Assembly: GCF_024721015.1 (NCBI RefSeq)
Contig: NZ_JANAIF010000009.1
Coordinates: 1-64,000, forward strand
Source of the DNA: Xenorhabdus bovienii
GTDB taxonomy: Bacteria; Pseudomonadota; Gammaproteobacteria; Enterobacterales; Enterobacteriaceae
DNA length: 64,000 nt
Direction: 5' to 3'
Part shown: positions 8,665 to 21,100 of the stretch, in pieces
Layout: every line of letters starts with the position of its first letter
Position numbering within the stretch: position 1 is the first letter of the stretch
Notes under the pieces: generated by a model
Database searches by the model: none
What the model was told of the DNA's origin: nothing
What the model saw: the letters and a program-made list of their open reading frames with translations, nothing else
Made by a program: the position numbers and the translations under genes

Positions 8665-11600
8665 AATGTCTTACCCTGTTCCAGATCGATAAAGTCATCG
8701 GAAGTTAATTGCTTAACGAATTCAACGTGATCACCGCTTTTACGCCGGACGGTGCAGCACCCTTTCATTTTTTGCGTAAGTCCATCAATACCTGCTTCGT
8801 CTGCGTCGTCGGAAAAGAACATCGTGACGGGGAGGTTTTCTGATGGCAGAGCCAAGATCCGCTCATGGAATGTCTTGTTTTCAAGGATCTGATGCTGTAA
8901 TTGGTAATAGCGCCACTCCTGATGGAGCGAAGGAAATTGCCGCCGCAATGTTTCAACATCCATATCGGCATCAATACCTGCACAATCAAAAGCCAACCGA
9001 TTAACGTCGCGAAAGAACGCAACGAACTCTGCATACAGCTCATCTCCCTCAAAAACGTTGGTACGCAGGTTAGGATCGAGAAACACTAGTTTGTCTATAT
9101 ATTGAGAAAAATGCGGCGATGACTCCGATTGTTGTGCCAGCAATGCCACCAGCATCTCAGCCCCAAGGGAATAGCCGCCCAGCCACAGTGATCGTGACGG
9201 GTGTATGTCCTGCGCTTTAATGTGCAATGTCAGAGCATTTAGCAACGCCTGTTTAAATTCCTGCACTGACAGGTTTTCAACCGCGCGGGGCTCCGTTGTT
9301 AAAACAGACACGGTGACGCGACCGGCTAATTTGTCCGCCAGCGTCTGCAATTCAATCAATCCTCCTAACGCCGGCGGCAGCAGTATCAGTTTGGCAATGT
9401 TAGGATCATCGGAGTTCAGGAAACGCTCTTGTAACAACTTCACTGGCATTGTGTCATGTGCTCCCTGCCGTGCGTTGATCAGCGACCATTGCTCACCAAG
9501 CGTGGCATTGCGAAACACATCAACGGGGCTGAATGTCACGCCGAACCGCGTTTCCAATTGGTTAGCCAAGCGCACGGCATTCAGGGACGAGCCGGATACC
9601 AGAAAGAAGTCAGAATCCTGTGTCAACGCCCCTTTATATCCCAGGCATTCCCTCCAGCAGGTGATTAGCTTTTGCAATCCTTCACCCATTGTCGCTGCCT
9701 GCTCCTCCTGTGTTTGATACGTGTATTCACGCCATTCCAGAAACAGCGCCACGATCCGCTGCCGATCCAGCTTGCCTGTTTCGGTTCGGGGCAAAGACGC
9801 TACCGGAAATATTGCCGACGGCAGGTGGGAGCGGGGATAATGTCGCGCCAAATGCTGTTGCAGATCCGACTGCATATTCTCTTTTCCTTCAACCGCCAGT
9901 ACCAGACAGGCCTCCGGTGTGCCGGCGAACGCCACTGCCGCACCCGCCGCAATGACATCAGGATGCTGCCCGGCACGATTTTCTAATTCACCCAAACCGA
10001 TGAAATTGCCCCGCACTTTACAGCTATCATCCATTCGCCCTTTGAGGTAAAACAGACCGTTTTTGCCCGCCATCGCTAAATCGCCAGTGCGGAAAAACGT
10101 TCCCTGAGCGTCCCGACCAAATTTACGCGCAGTCAGCGCCGGATCATTCAGATAACCGTGACGCTCAAAATCCCCATAAATGACCAGTTCTCCCCATTGG
10201 CCTACCCGGAGCCGGCCGCCATCCTGATTGATCACAGCAAAAGCGGCATGATCGAAGGGTTCTCCGATGGAAAGTGCCGCACCTGATGCCAACTGCGCGC
10301 AGTTCACCATAGATACAGCGATGCAGGTTTCCGTGGGGCCATAACTGTTCCAGATCTGTGTACGTTCGAGTAATTGGCTGATATCTCCGGCAGCGAGGAA
10401 GTCACCGCCACTAATACAGATCTTGGGCAAGGGTGCCAACGCCGGCATACGGTTCCAAGCGGAAAAAAGAGCCGGAGCCGCAGAAATGACATCAGGGCGA
10501 TAGTGAAGTAAAAACGCTCTCGCTTTGCGTTCATCCAGTAAACTGTAACGGTCAACGACCACACTCGTTCCTTGCAATGCCCAAGAGAGCAGAACTTCTT
10601 CGAGATAACCGTCAAAACTGGGCGAGAATTGCTGCACGATCCGCAATCCCTGCTGCGTTGCCTGCAATTGTTGCTTTAATCCCAGTTTATTGACGAGTGA
10701 ATCCACATACTGCGCCGCTGTATGCGCGGCAACGCAGATGCCTTTGGGTTTGCCGGTAGTCCCGGAGCTGTACAGTACCCATCCGATAGGATTATCGTCA
10801 GCGGATTTCATGCTGTGAAAGCCGCGCCAATTAATGGAAACAGGTTCAATCAAACTATCGTCCTGCAATTGTGCGCCAATTTCCGAACCGCACTTGATCA
10901 CGAGATCCGGCTCTGCATGGCGGATCACCTCGTTAATACGCTCCTCCGGTGTCCCCGTTTCCAGTGCCAGATAGGTCGTGTGCGTCAGGAAACACGCCGC
11001 CAGAAATGCCTGTAGTTGACGCCCCTGACGTCCCAAAATGAGCGCCCGCCGAATCGTCCCCTTGTTTAGAACCTGCGTATACGCAGCGGTTAACGCGGCG
11101 AATTCTTCCCAAGTCACGACGTCTTCTTCATCAATCACCGCGGGACGATCGGTCAATGTCAGAAACCCATTAATCAGCATGGCATCAATTTGGCGATACG
11201 ACGCACGTCGTTGAACTGGTCGAAAGGCCTTTTTAACTGCGTCGGCAGACACTATCAGTTCATCAATCGGTAAGGCGGAGGGAGCATGACTCAATATCTG
11301 CCGCAAAATTTCCTGATAGCCGGTTACGATGGCTTCTATCTGTGAATCTGTGAAAGCCGCGATCTGATATTCCAGCGTCAATCGGCAACTTTGTGTATTT
11401 TGTATACCTTGCGTACGATGGCTGACAGTAAGACTGAGCGGCCCATGCGCTTCCAGCAATAAATCCTCTGCATCCAGTGCCTCATTCTCCCCTGCGTCAA
11501 GATAGGAATAGGCGACATTAAGCAGTGGATTACGGCCAAACATCCTAGGGTCACGACTGAGCAATGCGAAGGCCTCTTCAACCGGGAAAAAGAGCTGATC

Positions 11601-14600
11601 AACCGCGCGCCACTGCTCATCCGCCAATTTCTTAATAAATCGGTCAAAGGTTTCTGCCGGCTGATCAAAACGAAACGCGCAAGGGGATAACGAGACGAAC
11701 ATGCCCACTGTCTCCAGCGCATTTTTTGGGCGAAATGCATTCGCCACTGAAATGGAAAAAGCATTGCTACTTCCTTCACGTGCCACGGTAAGCCCCCACA
11801 CCGACAGGAAAAGCATGGCCGGAGTCACGTTTACTGCTCCGCAAAGACGTTTCACTGCTGCCATATCCGCAGCCGATAGATGCCAGGATAGGGTTTTTAC
11901 CTTGCTGCCTGCATCCACCGCGCCATGCCCAAACGGATTGAACTCAAGCCCTTCAAGATAGTTTGCCCAGAATGTTTCAGCCTGTGTCCAGACCAGATGC
12001 TGACGGGCATCTGCCAATGCCAGCGCGTAGCACCTGTAACTCAGCGCAACGGGAGCCAACGATTCATGCGCCAGCAATTGTTGAAACTCACGCTGTAGGA
12101 TCTCCAACGAAGGTTTGTCCACTAAAATATGGTGGATCTGCAACTGCAAGCAGGCGTGCTCCGTGTTTATTTCCTGTAGACAGCCTCTCAACAGAGGAGC
12201 CTCTCCTAACTCGAAAGCCTGCGCCCGCATCTGCAACCACTGATTTCGATCATCGATCAGTACCCTGTCAACCGGGAGCGACGGCAATATCTCAGCATAG
12301 GGAATGCCTTCGCTATCAATGCGATATCGGGTACGCAAAATATCGTGGCGGTCGATTAGAGCCTGTAGTGCTTGTTTCACTGCATCAGGGAACAGGTCAT
12401 GGGATAACGGGATCTCCAGCGCCAAAATATAAGCCTGTGATTCTGGATGCAGACGATATTGTGCATAGAGCCGAACTTCTTGTGCCGATAACGGCCCACG
12501 CCCGCCAACCGCAAACTGAGGTGCGGTTTCCAGCAGACTTGAGAAACTCTCCGTCACCATGCTGTCACCGCCAGTCCGTCGGGCGTCGATTGTTTTCGCA
12601 AGCGCCTCAATCGTATCGTTTTGAAAGAATTCCAACAAAGAGACAACCTGCCCGAATTCATGTTGAATTTCCGCCAGAACTCTTGCCGCCCGTAACGAGT
12701 GACCGCCAAGGGAGAAAAAGCTTTTGTCCACCGACAACGCGTCAACCTCCAACTCCAAATAGCGAGCCCAACAGGCTGCCAGCCATTCTTGAGTTGCACT
12801 GTCAGGCCGGACAATTTTACCGCTCATCGCCTTGCCAAACGCCTGTTTTAGCCCTTGTCGATCCAGTTTGCCGTTGCGTGTCAGCGATAATTCCGCAACC
12901 AAAATAACCTGACTCGGCACCATATAAGCGGGCATCCGGCTTAATAACGCCTCTCTAATGTTTTGCTCCGTGACCCCACTGTCCGTCGTAACGATAAAGG
13001 TGCCCAGATGAGCGTGTCCCCGCTGGTCTTCTATGCCAATCACTGCCGCTTGAGCCACTGTTGGCAGATCCAGAATGTTTTTTTCAATGGCATCTAATTC
13101 GACGCGGAAACCGTTCACTTTCAGTTGGCGATCACGCCTTCCCTCAATTTCAATCTCACCCTGAACATTCCAGCAACAGAGATCGCCGCTGCGATAATAT
13201 TTCCCCTTCAACCATTCCGTATCCAGGTCTACGAACACCTTTTCAGTGAGATCAGGGCGATTTATGTAGCCCATCCCAACGCCTATTCCTCCTATCAACA
13301 ATTCACCCGCTACGCCGATAGGACAGGGTTCTAAGCTATCGGGAAATACCACGACACACTGGCAGCCGCCTAACGGCTTACCGATAGTGATTTTCTGGTC
13401 ATTGCGTACTAAGGATAAATAGGTTGTGATAACGCCGGTTTCGCTGGGGCCGTATACATTAAACAGCTCGTAATTATTCTTTTGAAACGTTCTCAGGCTT
13501 TCGCCGCCAAAATACAGTTGCCGCAAGTTCGGAATATCCCCCTGCTCCATGATGTATTCCGCCAGCACAGTCGTGGTAAACAATAAATCGATGCAGCTTT
13601 CCCGCAGAAATCTGACGCACTTTTCAGCGTCTGTACGCGTCTCTTCCGGCGGCATGACCAACACGATGTCCTGAGTCAGACACTGCACACATTCCAGTAC
13701 GAAATAGTCAAAAGTATGGTTCGCTACAGAGGCAACTCTGGAGCCTGCCGCCCGATGTAGGGTTTGTTTTTCAGCACTGAGATTAAGTAATGCTTGATGA
13801 GTATTGATACAACCTTTCGGTTTGCCCTCACTGCCGGAGGTCATCACCACACACAATGGGTCGTCGGGATTGACTGCCTCACCTTTGCGCAACAACGCCG
13901 CCAGAGCAGACATCTCCGTTCGATGCGTCAGCTTGGCCGGTACATAATAAGGCAGCATGACGACCTGACAGCCCTGAGTGCGGAAGAATCCGACCATCTC
14001 ACCATAACTTTCCTGTAGCAGAACCACCTTGGTGCTATGTAATTCGATGATGTCCAATAACTGCCTTTCAGGCGCGCTATAGGATTGCAGGCAGAACGGC
14101 TTACCGATGCGTATACATGCCATCGCGGCGAGTGTGGTTTCTACTCCCTTGGCGCCGACAATAAGTACACAGTCGCCTAGCGATTCCCATTGTGGCAAAT
14201 CAGGATCAGTCAACAAATTATCCGTGTACCGCTCCAACTGTTTAAAGTTAACGGTCTGATCACCGGCCTCCAGAAACCGGGTTTCAGCTCTGTCGCGCAT
14301 GGAGGCGGTCATGGCCTGCGCCACATTTTTATACCTCAGCGGCTGCGCGGGTACGGGGGCAGAAAGTGCAGCAACACGCTCCCGCTCTTGATCCGGCATC
14401 CAGGGCATTGACGCGAGCGGGGAGTTTGGTTCGAATACCATGCTGTTCAACAACAAGGTCAAGCGATCTATCAGAAGTGATGTCAATTCTGCATCCACCC
14501 TCTGCGAATCGAACCGCATATGCAGACAGGTCTTTTCGGGACTGGCCTGGAGCCAGAGACTCAGTGAATAACACGCCGTCTCTGTCCCCTCAAAAGGTGG

Positions 14601-15176
14601 CTGAGTTTCAGAGTAACCCGCCAGAATTTGCGGCGATTGAGACATCACGGAAGATGCCGATTGCAGAGGTATGCCAGATGTCAACGCAGCAACTTGCTTC
14701 CATTGCGCAAGCTCCTCACCGAACAGCCGTTTTACGGGTTGTGTCAGTTCCGTTTCCGCCAGATGCCATTTAGCGGGGACAAGATAAACACCTGCGGAAC
14801 GGTCATCGGATAAAACCGCCGGTGTTCCGTTCCCCGCTATATCTTGCGCCCCGATCGCCCAATTCAGGCTCCCTTCCGGCTCCCGGCAGTGCAAAAAAGC
14901 GAGATACTTGATGCAGGCGGAAAACAGCGATAGACGATGCAGCGGAGACGCCGCCATAGTGAAAATTCTGCTGTTCAGTGGTTCGGCAAACGTGAATGAC
15001 GTCGTGACCACCTCCGTGTCTGTCCCCGATGTCGCCAGCCGTGTCACAAAAAAGGGACATCCCTGATAGTCGGTATCCAGTTGTTGGCGAACATAATCTT
15101 TGAATGCCTGTTTCCTTGCATTCATCACAATGGGATCATTAGTGTGCATTTCCGCAACTTCCTGTTTTATTTTCAT
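8649..15176 (-). CDS. NRPS, (half-C)-A-T-C-A-T-TE, terminal releasing protein
   Basis: About 2175 residues. Starts possible at GTG 15188 or ATG 15176; the latter lies next to the upstream stop. Residues 1-290 resemble only the C-terminal half of a condensation domain and have no HHxxxDG. A1 (about 300-800) has a by-eye code D-Y-L-F-Y-G-V-V-I-K, which I cannot assign. T1 has GGHSLRAA (near 829). The C domain has HHILVDK (near 1020), with Lys replacing the usual Gly. A2 (about 1310-1800) has code D-G-E-S-C-S-S-I-A-K, also unassigned. T2 has SGSSLNAV (near 1866) instead of GG[HD]SL. The thioesterase has GYSLG (near 2008), an Asp in FLDPNLRT and a His in GDHVEFV. As the only TE in the cluster it should release the product, although another megasynthase gene follows it. 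Confidence 0.92.
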   Translation of the reverse strand: MKIKQEVAEMHTNDPIVMNARKQAFKDYVRQQLDTDYQGCPFFVTRLATSGTDTEVVTTSFTFAEPLNSRIFTMAASPLHRLSLFSACIKYLAFLHCREPEGSLNWAIGAQDIAGNGTPAVLSDDRSAGVYLVPAKWHLAETELTQPVKRLFGEELAQWKQVAALTSGIPLQSASSVMSQSPQILAGYSETQPPFEGTETACYSLSLWLQASPEKTCLHMRFDSQRVDAELTSLLIDRLTLLLNSMVFEPNSPLASMPWMPDQERERVAALSAPVPAQPLRYKNVAQAMTASMRDRAETRFLEAGDQTVNFKQLERYTDNLLTDPDLPQWESLGDCVLIVGAKGVETTLAAMACIRIGKPFCLQSYSAPERQLLDIIELHSTKVVLLQESYGEMVGFFRTQGCQVVMLPYYVPAKLTHRTEMSALAALLRKGEAVNPDDPLCVVMTSGSEGKPKGCINTHQALLNLSAEKQTLHRAAGSRVASVANHTFDYFVLECVQCLTQDIVLVMPPEETRTDAEKCVRFLRESCIDLLFTTTVLAEYIMEQGDIPNLRQLYFGGESLRTFQKNNYELFNVYGPSETGVITTYLSLVRNDQKITIGKPLGGCQCVVVFPDSLEPCPIGVAGELLIGGIGVGMGYINRPDLTEKVFVDLDTEWLKGKYYRSGDLCCWNVQGEIEIEGRRDRQLKVNGFRVELDAIEKNILDLPTVAQAAVIGIEDQRGHAHLGTFIVTTDSGVTEQNIREALLSRMPAYMVPSQVILVAELSLTRNGKLDRQGLKQAFGKAMSGKIVRPDSATQEWLAACWARYLELEVDALSVDKSFFSLGGHSLRAARVLAEIQHEFGQVVSLLEFFQNDTIEALAKTIDARRTGGDSMVTESFSSLLETAPQFAVGGRGPLSAQEVRLYAQYRLHPESQAYILALEIPLSHDLFPDAVKQALQALIDRHDILRTRYRIDSEGIPYAEILPSLPVDRVLIDDRNQWLQMRAQAFELGEAPLLRGCLQEINTEHACLQLQIHHILVDKPSLEILQREFQQLLAHESLAPVALSYRCYALALADARQHLVWTQAETFWANYLEGLEFNPFGHGAVDAGSKVKTLSWHLSAADMAAVKRLCGAVNVTPAMLFLSVWGLTVAREGSSNAFSISVANAFRPKNALETVGMFVSLSPCAFRFDQPAETFDRFIKKLADEQWRAVDQLFFPVEEAFALLSRDPRMFGRNPLLNVAYSYLDAGENEALDAEDLLLEAHGPLSLTVSHRTQGIQNTQSCRLTLEYQIAAFTDSQIEAIVTGYQEILRQILSHAPSALPIDELIVSADAVKKAFRPVQRRASYRQIDAMLINGFLTLTDRPAVIDEEDVVTWEEFAALTAAYTQVLNKGTIRRALILGRQGRQLQAFLAACFLTHTTYLALETGTPEERINEVIRHAEPDLVIKCGSEIGAQLQDDSLIEPVSINWRGFHSMKSADDNPIGWVLYSSGTTGKPKGICVAAHTAAQYVDSLVNKLGLKQQLQATQQGLRIVQQFSPSFDGYLEEVLLSWALQGTSVVVDRYSLLDERKARAFLLHYRPDVISAAPALFSAWNRMPALAPLPKICISGGDFLAAGDISQLLERTQIWNSYGPTETCIAVSMVNCAQLASGAALSIGEPFDHAAFAVINQDGGRLRVGQWGELVIYGDFERHGYLNDPALTARKFGRDAQGTFFRTGDLAMAGKNGLFYLKGRMDDSCKVRGNFIGLGELENRAGQHPDVIAAGAAVAFAGTPEACLVLAVEGKENMQSDLQQHLARHYPRSHLPSAIFPVASLPRTETGKLDRQRIVALFLEWREYTYQTQEEQAATMGEGLQKLITCWRECLGYKGALTQDSDFFLVSGSSLNAVRLANQLETRFGVTFSPVDVFRNATLGEQWSLINARQGAHDTMPVKLLQERFLNSDDPNIAKLILLPPALGGLIELQTLADKLAGRVTVSVLTTEPRAVENLSVQEFKQALLNALTLHIKAQDIHPSRSLWLGGYSLGAEMLVALLAQQSESSPHFSQYIDKLVFLDPNLRTNVFEGDELYAEFVAFFRDVNRLAFDCAGIDADMDVETLRRQFPSLHQEWRYYQLQHQILENKTFHERILALPSENLPVTMFFSDDADEAGIDGLTQKMKGCCTVRRKSGDHVEFVKQLTSDDFIDLEQGKTLCVQK

Positions 15177-15177
15177 A

Positions 15178-18100
15178 TCACTCAACACTCAGCGCACTTT
15201 GCAAAATCGACTTAAACAGCGCTTCCCAATTCCCTACGTCGCTTCTCGTTCTGAACGAGAGCGCTTCCAGATGAACGTCAAAGCCCGTGGTATGCTCGGC
15301 AATTTCGCAGGTCAGATTCCAGTGCAATTGCCCACCTGCAACATTGGGCGTTTCCAATTGCCGACAGAGACTGCCTGCGATGCGGCCGTCAAAGCCCTCT
15401 TTCTGGAAGTAACCGAAAAAGGACGTGGGTGACAACGCCTGTTTAGCCAGCGCCGGATACCTTACTGTCAATTCTTCGACATCAAACAGGTAATGACGAC
15501 AGGCCGCGCGCACGGCTGTGCTCACTTCATGGATCATCTCCGGTTCCATCGTCTCGCCCCGCAACCTTACCCGCACGGGCAGAACCGACATCAATGGCGC
15601 GATGACTGCCTGCTGATCCAACCTGTCCCGACCATGAAAGATCATGGACGTCAGTTGATCGTGCGGGTTGAATTGAGCGGGCTGATAATCCAGACGGGCT
15701 TTAAACAGCAAAAATGCGGCCATGAAGAATTCAGGAACACTGATTTTCAATCGTGACGTGAGCGTTTCAATCTGCCCTTTAAGCCCGTCGTCGAGCGTAA
15801 TCAGGCAAGTGTGCGTGACTGACTCGGTGTCCTGCGCATGCACAAGGGGCGACCACTCCTGTAACTGCGTTCGCCAAAAGTCCGCATGTTCTTGTCGCAG
15901 AGCCGCAAATTCACGGCTGTAGAAAAGCTCAGAATAAGTCGCCAGACGGGTTCCCGAAGGAGCGGGGTCATTTTCAGCGGCTAACTCGCTGAGTATTTGC
16001 ATCAGACCTGAACCATCAATACAGGCATGGGAAAAATCCAACAGCAAAAGCGGATGCCGCCCATCAACAACCCACCGACCACGAACATTCATGCCATCTT
16101 CCAGCGAAAACGGGCGGATAAAATCGCGCAGATCCTCTTCCAGAGAGCCAAGAGTTTGACGTTTCTCCAGCCGGAATAAAAAACGCCGGGCGGGACGCAA
16201 ATAAAGTTCATCGCCTGCAAGAGTGAATTGCGCCCTGAGGCTTTCATGACGGGAAAATACCGACTGCAATAGATTACGCAGTTGTTTAAGATCCGGCTCC
16301 ACATCGTCATCGAACGACAGAGCCATAAAGCTGTTGTTACTTAAATTTTGAGAATTAAGTTTTACTGCCTTGTAGATGGCTTTTTGCGTTGGCAACGCCC
16401 GAATCTGCTCGACAGGCGTCGGTTCGATCGGCTCTGTTAAGTTCGCTCGATCCCCGTTTTCCCTTGCTGCGTTTCCTTTTTCTATTTCAGTCTCGATAAG
16501 CTCAGCCTGCGAAGCCAAATCCAAGTGTTCCACTATCGCACTCAGCAGCAATGACACACTGAACGCTTGCTGTATCCGCGCCATGAGTGCAACAGCCAGT
16601 AATGAATGCCCTCCGGCTTCAAAAAAGTGAGATTGACGTCCGATCGCATTAGTATTGAGATTGAGTAACTCGGCCCACAATTGAGCCAATCGGGTTTCCG
16701 TTCCTTCCTGCGGAGGTTGTACCGTTATTGTTTGTCCCATCGGTGCATCAGCAGGAGATGGCAACGCTTTGCGATCCAATTTTCCATTCGCGGTGAGAGG
16801 AAACATATCCAGCCAAAGCAAGTTGGACGGCATCATAAATGGAGGCAGATTCGTCTGTAAGTGCGCTCTCAGCGTCTGATTCCGCTCCTCTGGAACCTGA
16901 TCGGCGTAGCCGGAAGCAGGGGTGACATAAGCAACCAGACGAGCATCGCCCGGCATATCCTCACGCACTAGCACCACACACTCTTTCACGCTGTCGTGCG
17001 ATAACAACGCCGCTTCCACTTCACCCAACTCAATACGGAAGCCACGTAACTTGACCTGAAAGTCATTACGTCCCAGATATTCAATGTCGCCGCCGGGTAA
17101 ATACCGAGCCAGATCCCCCGTTCGGTACATCACGCCATTTAATGCCGGACTAAAGGGATTTTTGATGAATTTTTCCGCTGTCAGTTCGGGCTGATTCAGA
17201 TAGCCGCGTGCCACGCCCACACCGGCGATGTGAAGTTCACCCGCCACACCGACCGGGCACGGCTGGCCGTAAGCATTGAGGATATAAAGCTGAATGTTAT
17301 CAATCGGTTTACCTATCGGGATCACATTTTCCGGGATCAAGCCATCCGTTTCATCAAGGCAGCAATTCCAGGCGGTGACGTCAATGGCCGCTTCGGTCGG
17401 CCCATACAGGTTATGTAATTCGACCTTGGCAAAACGCTCCCGAAACCGATGCACACTGCGCGCCGGCAGTGCTTCACCGCTGCAAAACACGCGTTGCAGG
17501 CAATCGCCCACTTCTGACGGAGCCTGATCCAAAAAGGCGGATAACATTGACGGTACAAAATGCAGGGTAGTTATCCGGTGCGCTTGGATTAAGGCACTCA
17601 GATAAGCCGGATCTTTATGTCCTTCGGGTTTTGCCACCACCAGACGAGCACCGTACATCAGGGGCCAGAAAAACTCCCAAACGGATACATCGAAACTGAA
17701 GGGTGTTTTTTGCAGAACGACATCATTCGCATTCAGCCGGTACGCCTTTTGCATCCATACCAAACGATTGACGACGCCAACGTGCTGGTTCATCACGCCC
17801 TTTGGCCGCCCGGTTGAGCCAGAAGTATAGATAACATACGCCAGATGGGAAGAAGTCAGCCCGTTATCCGCCGGATGCAAATCATCACTGTTTTGCCCGG
17901 ACCACTGCGAGACATCGGCCTCCAAATCGATCACGCTGACATTTGTGCTCATCACGTATTGATCCAGCAGCGCGCGAACGACAACCGGCACCGCACCGTG
18001 AGACAACAAAGCACGGGGGGCAGAGTCATGCAGCATGTAGTCGAGCCTTTCAGCAGGATAGTGAGGGTCAAGAGGTATGTAGGCTCCTCCGGCTTTCAGT

Positions 18101-21100
18101 ACCGCCAGCAGCGCAACCACCATTTCTATGCTGCGCTCTACGCACACGCCTACCAAAGTATCCGGGCCAACGTGCAAATCGTCTCTGAGGAATCGGGCCA
18201 GTTGGTTCGCTTTCTGGTTCAATTGCGCATAACTCAGCACTTGGTCTTCGAATACCACCGCAATGGCATCCGGCGTCCGACGCGCCTGCTCCTCAATCAG
18301 GGTATGCAGGCAAACCTGTCGGGGAAAATCAGATTCGGTCTGATTCCATTGCCACAGCAATTTATCTTTTTCCTGCACCGGCAAGACATGAATCCGACCC
18401 ATTCTTCTCTCTGGTGCACTTTCCAGCGCGGTGACAATTTCCTGTAACGCTGTCTGCAAGTAGTCACAGATAAGTTCAGGATTAAGCCCCTGTTCGACCT
18501 GTGCATTAATAACAAAATCGTTGGTGAAATCATCAATATTGACGGAAACCGGATAATGGGTTCTCTCCATACTGCCGGAATAACTGACTCCATTGACGGA
18601 GGAAGGATTCATTGCCTGAAAAGGATCTGCCGAAGGAATGTTGCGCACTTCACTGTGACGATAATTCAGCAATGAAGTGAACAGAGGCGCTGTTCCCGAT
18701 GTCTGTACTGATTTCTGTGCCAGCGCCAATGACGCCTGTTCATGCCTGACCAGCTGCGTCAGAGTATCCTGAGCATTCCAGAGACACTCAAAAACAGCAA
18801 GATTATCCAGACGTACCCGGATCGGCAGCGTATTGATAAACGGCCCCATGATGTTTTCAGCGTTTTCACCTGCAAACATGCGCCCCAGTAAGACAGTACC
18901 GAAGACGACATCGTTGCATCCGGTCAGGCAGGCGATCACTTTCGCCCAAGCCAGATGAAAAACTGCGGCAGCACTGACACCGTGTGCTTTGGCTTGTTGG
19001 CGTATCTGGCTGCACAACCGTTCTTGCAGCGGTCGCCAAGCTTCTACCACCACCGCGTTGCCCCCTAAGTATTCACCGGCACCAAACGGTGCTGGAGTCG
19101 GTTCATAATCCCGTAACATAGCGTCAAAAAATGCTTTTTGCTCTTCCGCGCCAGTTGCGCAGAAAAGACCTGCGTTCACCTGCCTAAACGATATGGGCGC
19201 AATCAGAGCAGGCGGTTCTGAACGCAGTTGCGCTTCTATTTCCTGCTGCATCTTTTCTACCGTCGTGTGATCCACCGTCATATGATGGATCAAATGCAGC
19301 AATACCCATTCGTCCCGTTTCGGGTCATAGCAATAAAGACAACGCTGCAAAGGTGCTTTAGTGATATCAAAACGCAGCATGGCGGGATCGCAATGCTGTT
19401 TCAAGATGACCAACGGATCATCGCAATCCATCGTAGGTTTCAGCTCTTCCACCGTCAATTCAGCGTCCCGCCAAACCACCTGCACCGGCTGGCTAAGTCC
19501 TTCATGATGGACGCTGACCCGAAACGCATCGTGACGGGCAATTGTGCCGCGTAGGGCGTCAACATAAGCGTGCAGCAAGTCTGCATTACGGAAACGGACG
19601 ACCTGCCAAAGCACATAGGGATCTCCCGCCAAATTCGTCAGATAGTGATAGATCATCCCCTGCTGCAACGCCCCCAAAGGATAAATATCTTGGATATTGG
19701 CGAGACCTCCGGGGATAGCGGTAATCAGAGCGTCGATTTCTTTTTGGCTGAGTTGCGCCCAGGCGGACGCTTCCACCATAGAGCGTTCCGCCATGTCAGA
19801 GCGGGTTTCCTGTGGATCGGACACCTGCAACTGTGTCGCCAGTTCGGACAATACGGGATACTGATACAGCGTGTAGCCATCTACAAAGAGTCCACGACAA
19901 CGCAGCGCCAGCACCATTTTCAGGGTCAGCAGCGAATGGCCGCCCAGGTTAAAAAAGTGTGAGTTTCTGCCGATGTTTTTAACGCCGAGCAACTCACTCC
20001 ACACCTCAACCAAGGTTTGCTCCAACGCATTTTTCGGCGGTTCAACGTCTTGTGCCGTGAGTTCATCAAAAGTGACCACCGGGAAGGACTTGCGGTCAAT
20101 TTTACCGCTGGCGGATAAAGGAAAACCGCTGACGATGACGATAGCGGCAAGCCTCATGTAATCGGGCACCGCATCGTTGATAAGCCGTTGAATACTCTCT
20201 TTCACGCTCTCCCTGGACTGGCGCTGTAAGGCGCGTTCCGCGACAATGACAAAGCCAACTAGGCGTTTATCTTCCGCACTCTCGCCCTGCGCCAACACAA
20301 CGGCATCGCGTACGGCCGGATGCTTCATCAGACGTGCTTCAATTTCACCCAGCTCAATACGGAAGCCACGTAACTTGACCTGAAAGTCATTACGTCCCAG
20401 ATATTCAATGTCGCCGCCGGGTAAATACCGAGCCAGATCCCCCGTTCGGTACATCACGCCATTTAATGCCGGACTAAAGGGATTTTTGATGAATTTTTCC
20501 GCTGTCAGTTCGGGCTGATTCAGATAGCCGCGTGCCACGCCCACACCGGCGATGTGAAGTTCACCCGCCACACCGACCGGGCACGGCTGGCCGTAAGCAT
20601 TGAGGATATAAAGCTGAATGTTATCAATCGGTTTACCTATCGGGATCACATTTTCCGGGATCAAGCCATCCGTTTCATCAAGGCAGCAATTCCAGGCGGT
20701 GACGTCAATGGCCGCTTCGGTCGGCCCATACAGGTTATGTAATTCGACCTTGGCAAAACGCTCCCGAAACCGATGCACACTGCGCGCCGGCAGTGCTTCA
20801 CCGCTGCAAAACACGCGTTGCAGGCAATCGCCCACTTCTGACGGAGCCTGATCCAAAAAGGCGGATAACATTGACGGTACAAAATGCAGGGTAGTTATCC
20901 GGTGCGCTTGGATTAAGGCACTCAGATAAGCCGGATCTTTATGTCCTTCGGGTTTTGCCACCACCAGACGAGCACCGTACATCAGGGGCCAGAAAAACTC
21001 CCAAACGGATACATCGAAACTGAAGGGTGTTTTTTGCAGAACGACATCATTCGCATTCAGCCGGTACGCCTTTTGCATCCATACCAAACGATTGACGACG

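Noticed and set aside
11963..12907. A 314-codon open frame antisense to the TE-bearing NRPS
   Set aside because: It overlaps a conserved C-A domain region on the other strand, and its Pro/Arg/Gln-rich translation looks like a codon-bias shadow.
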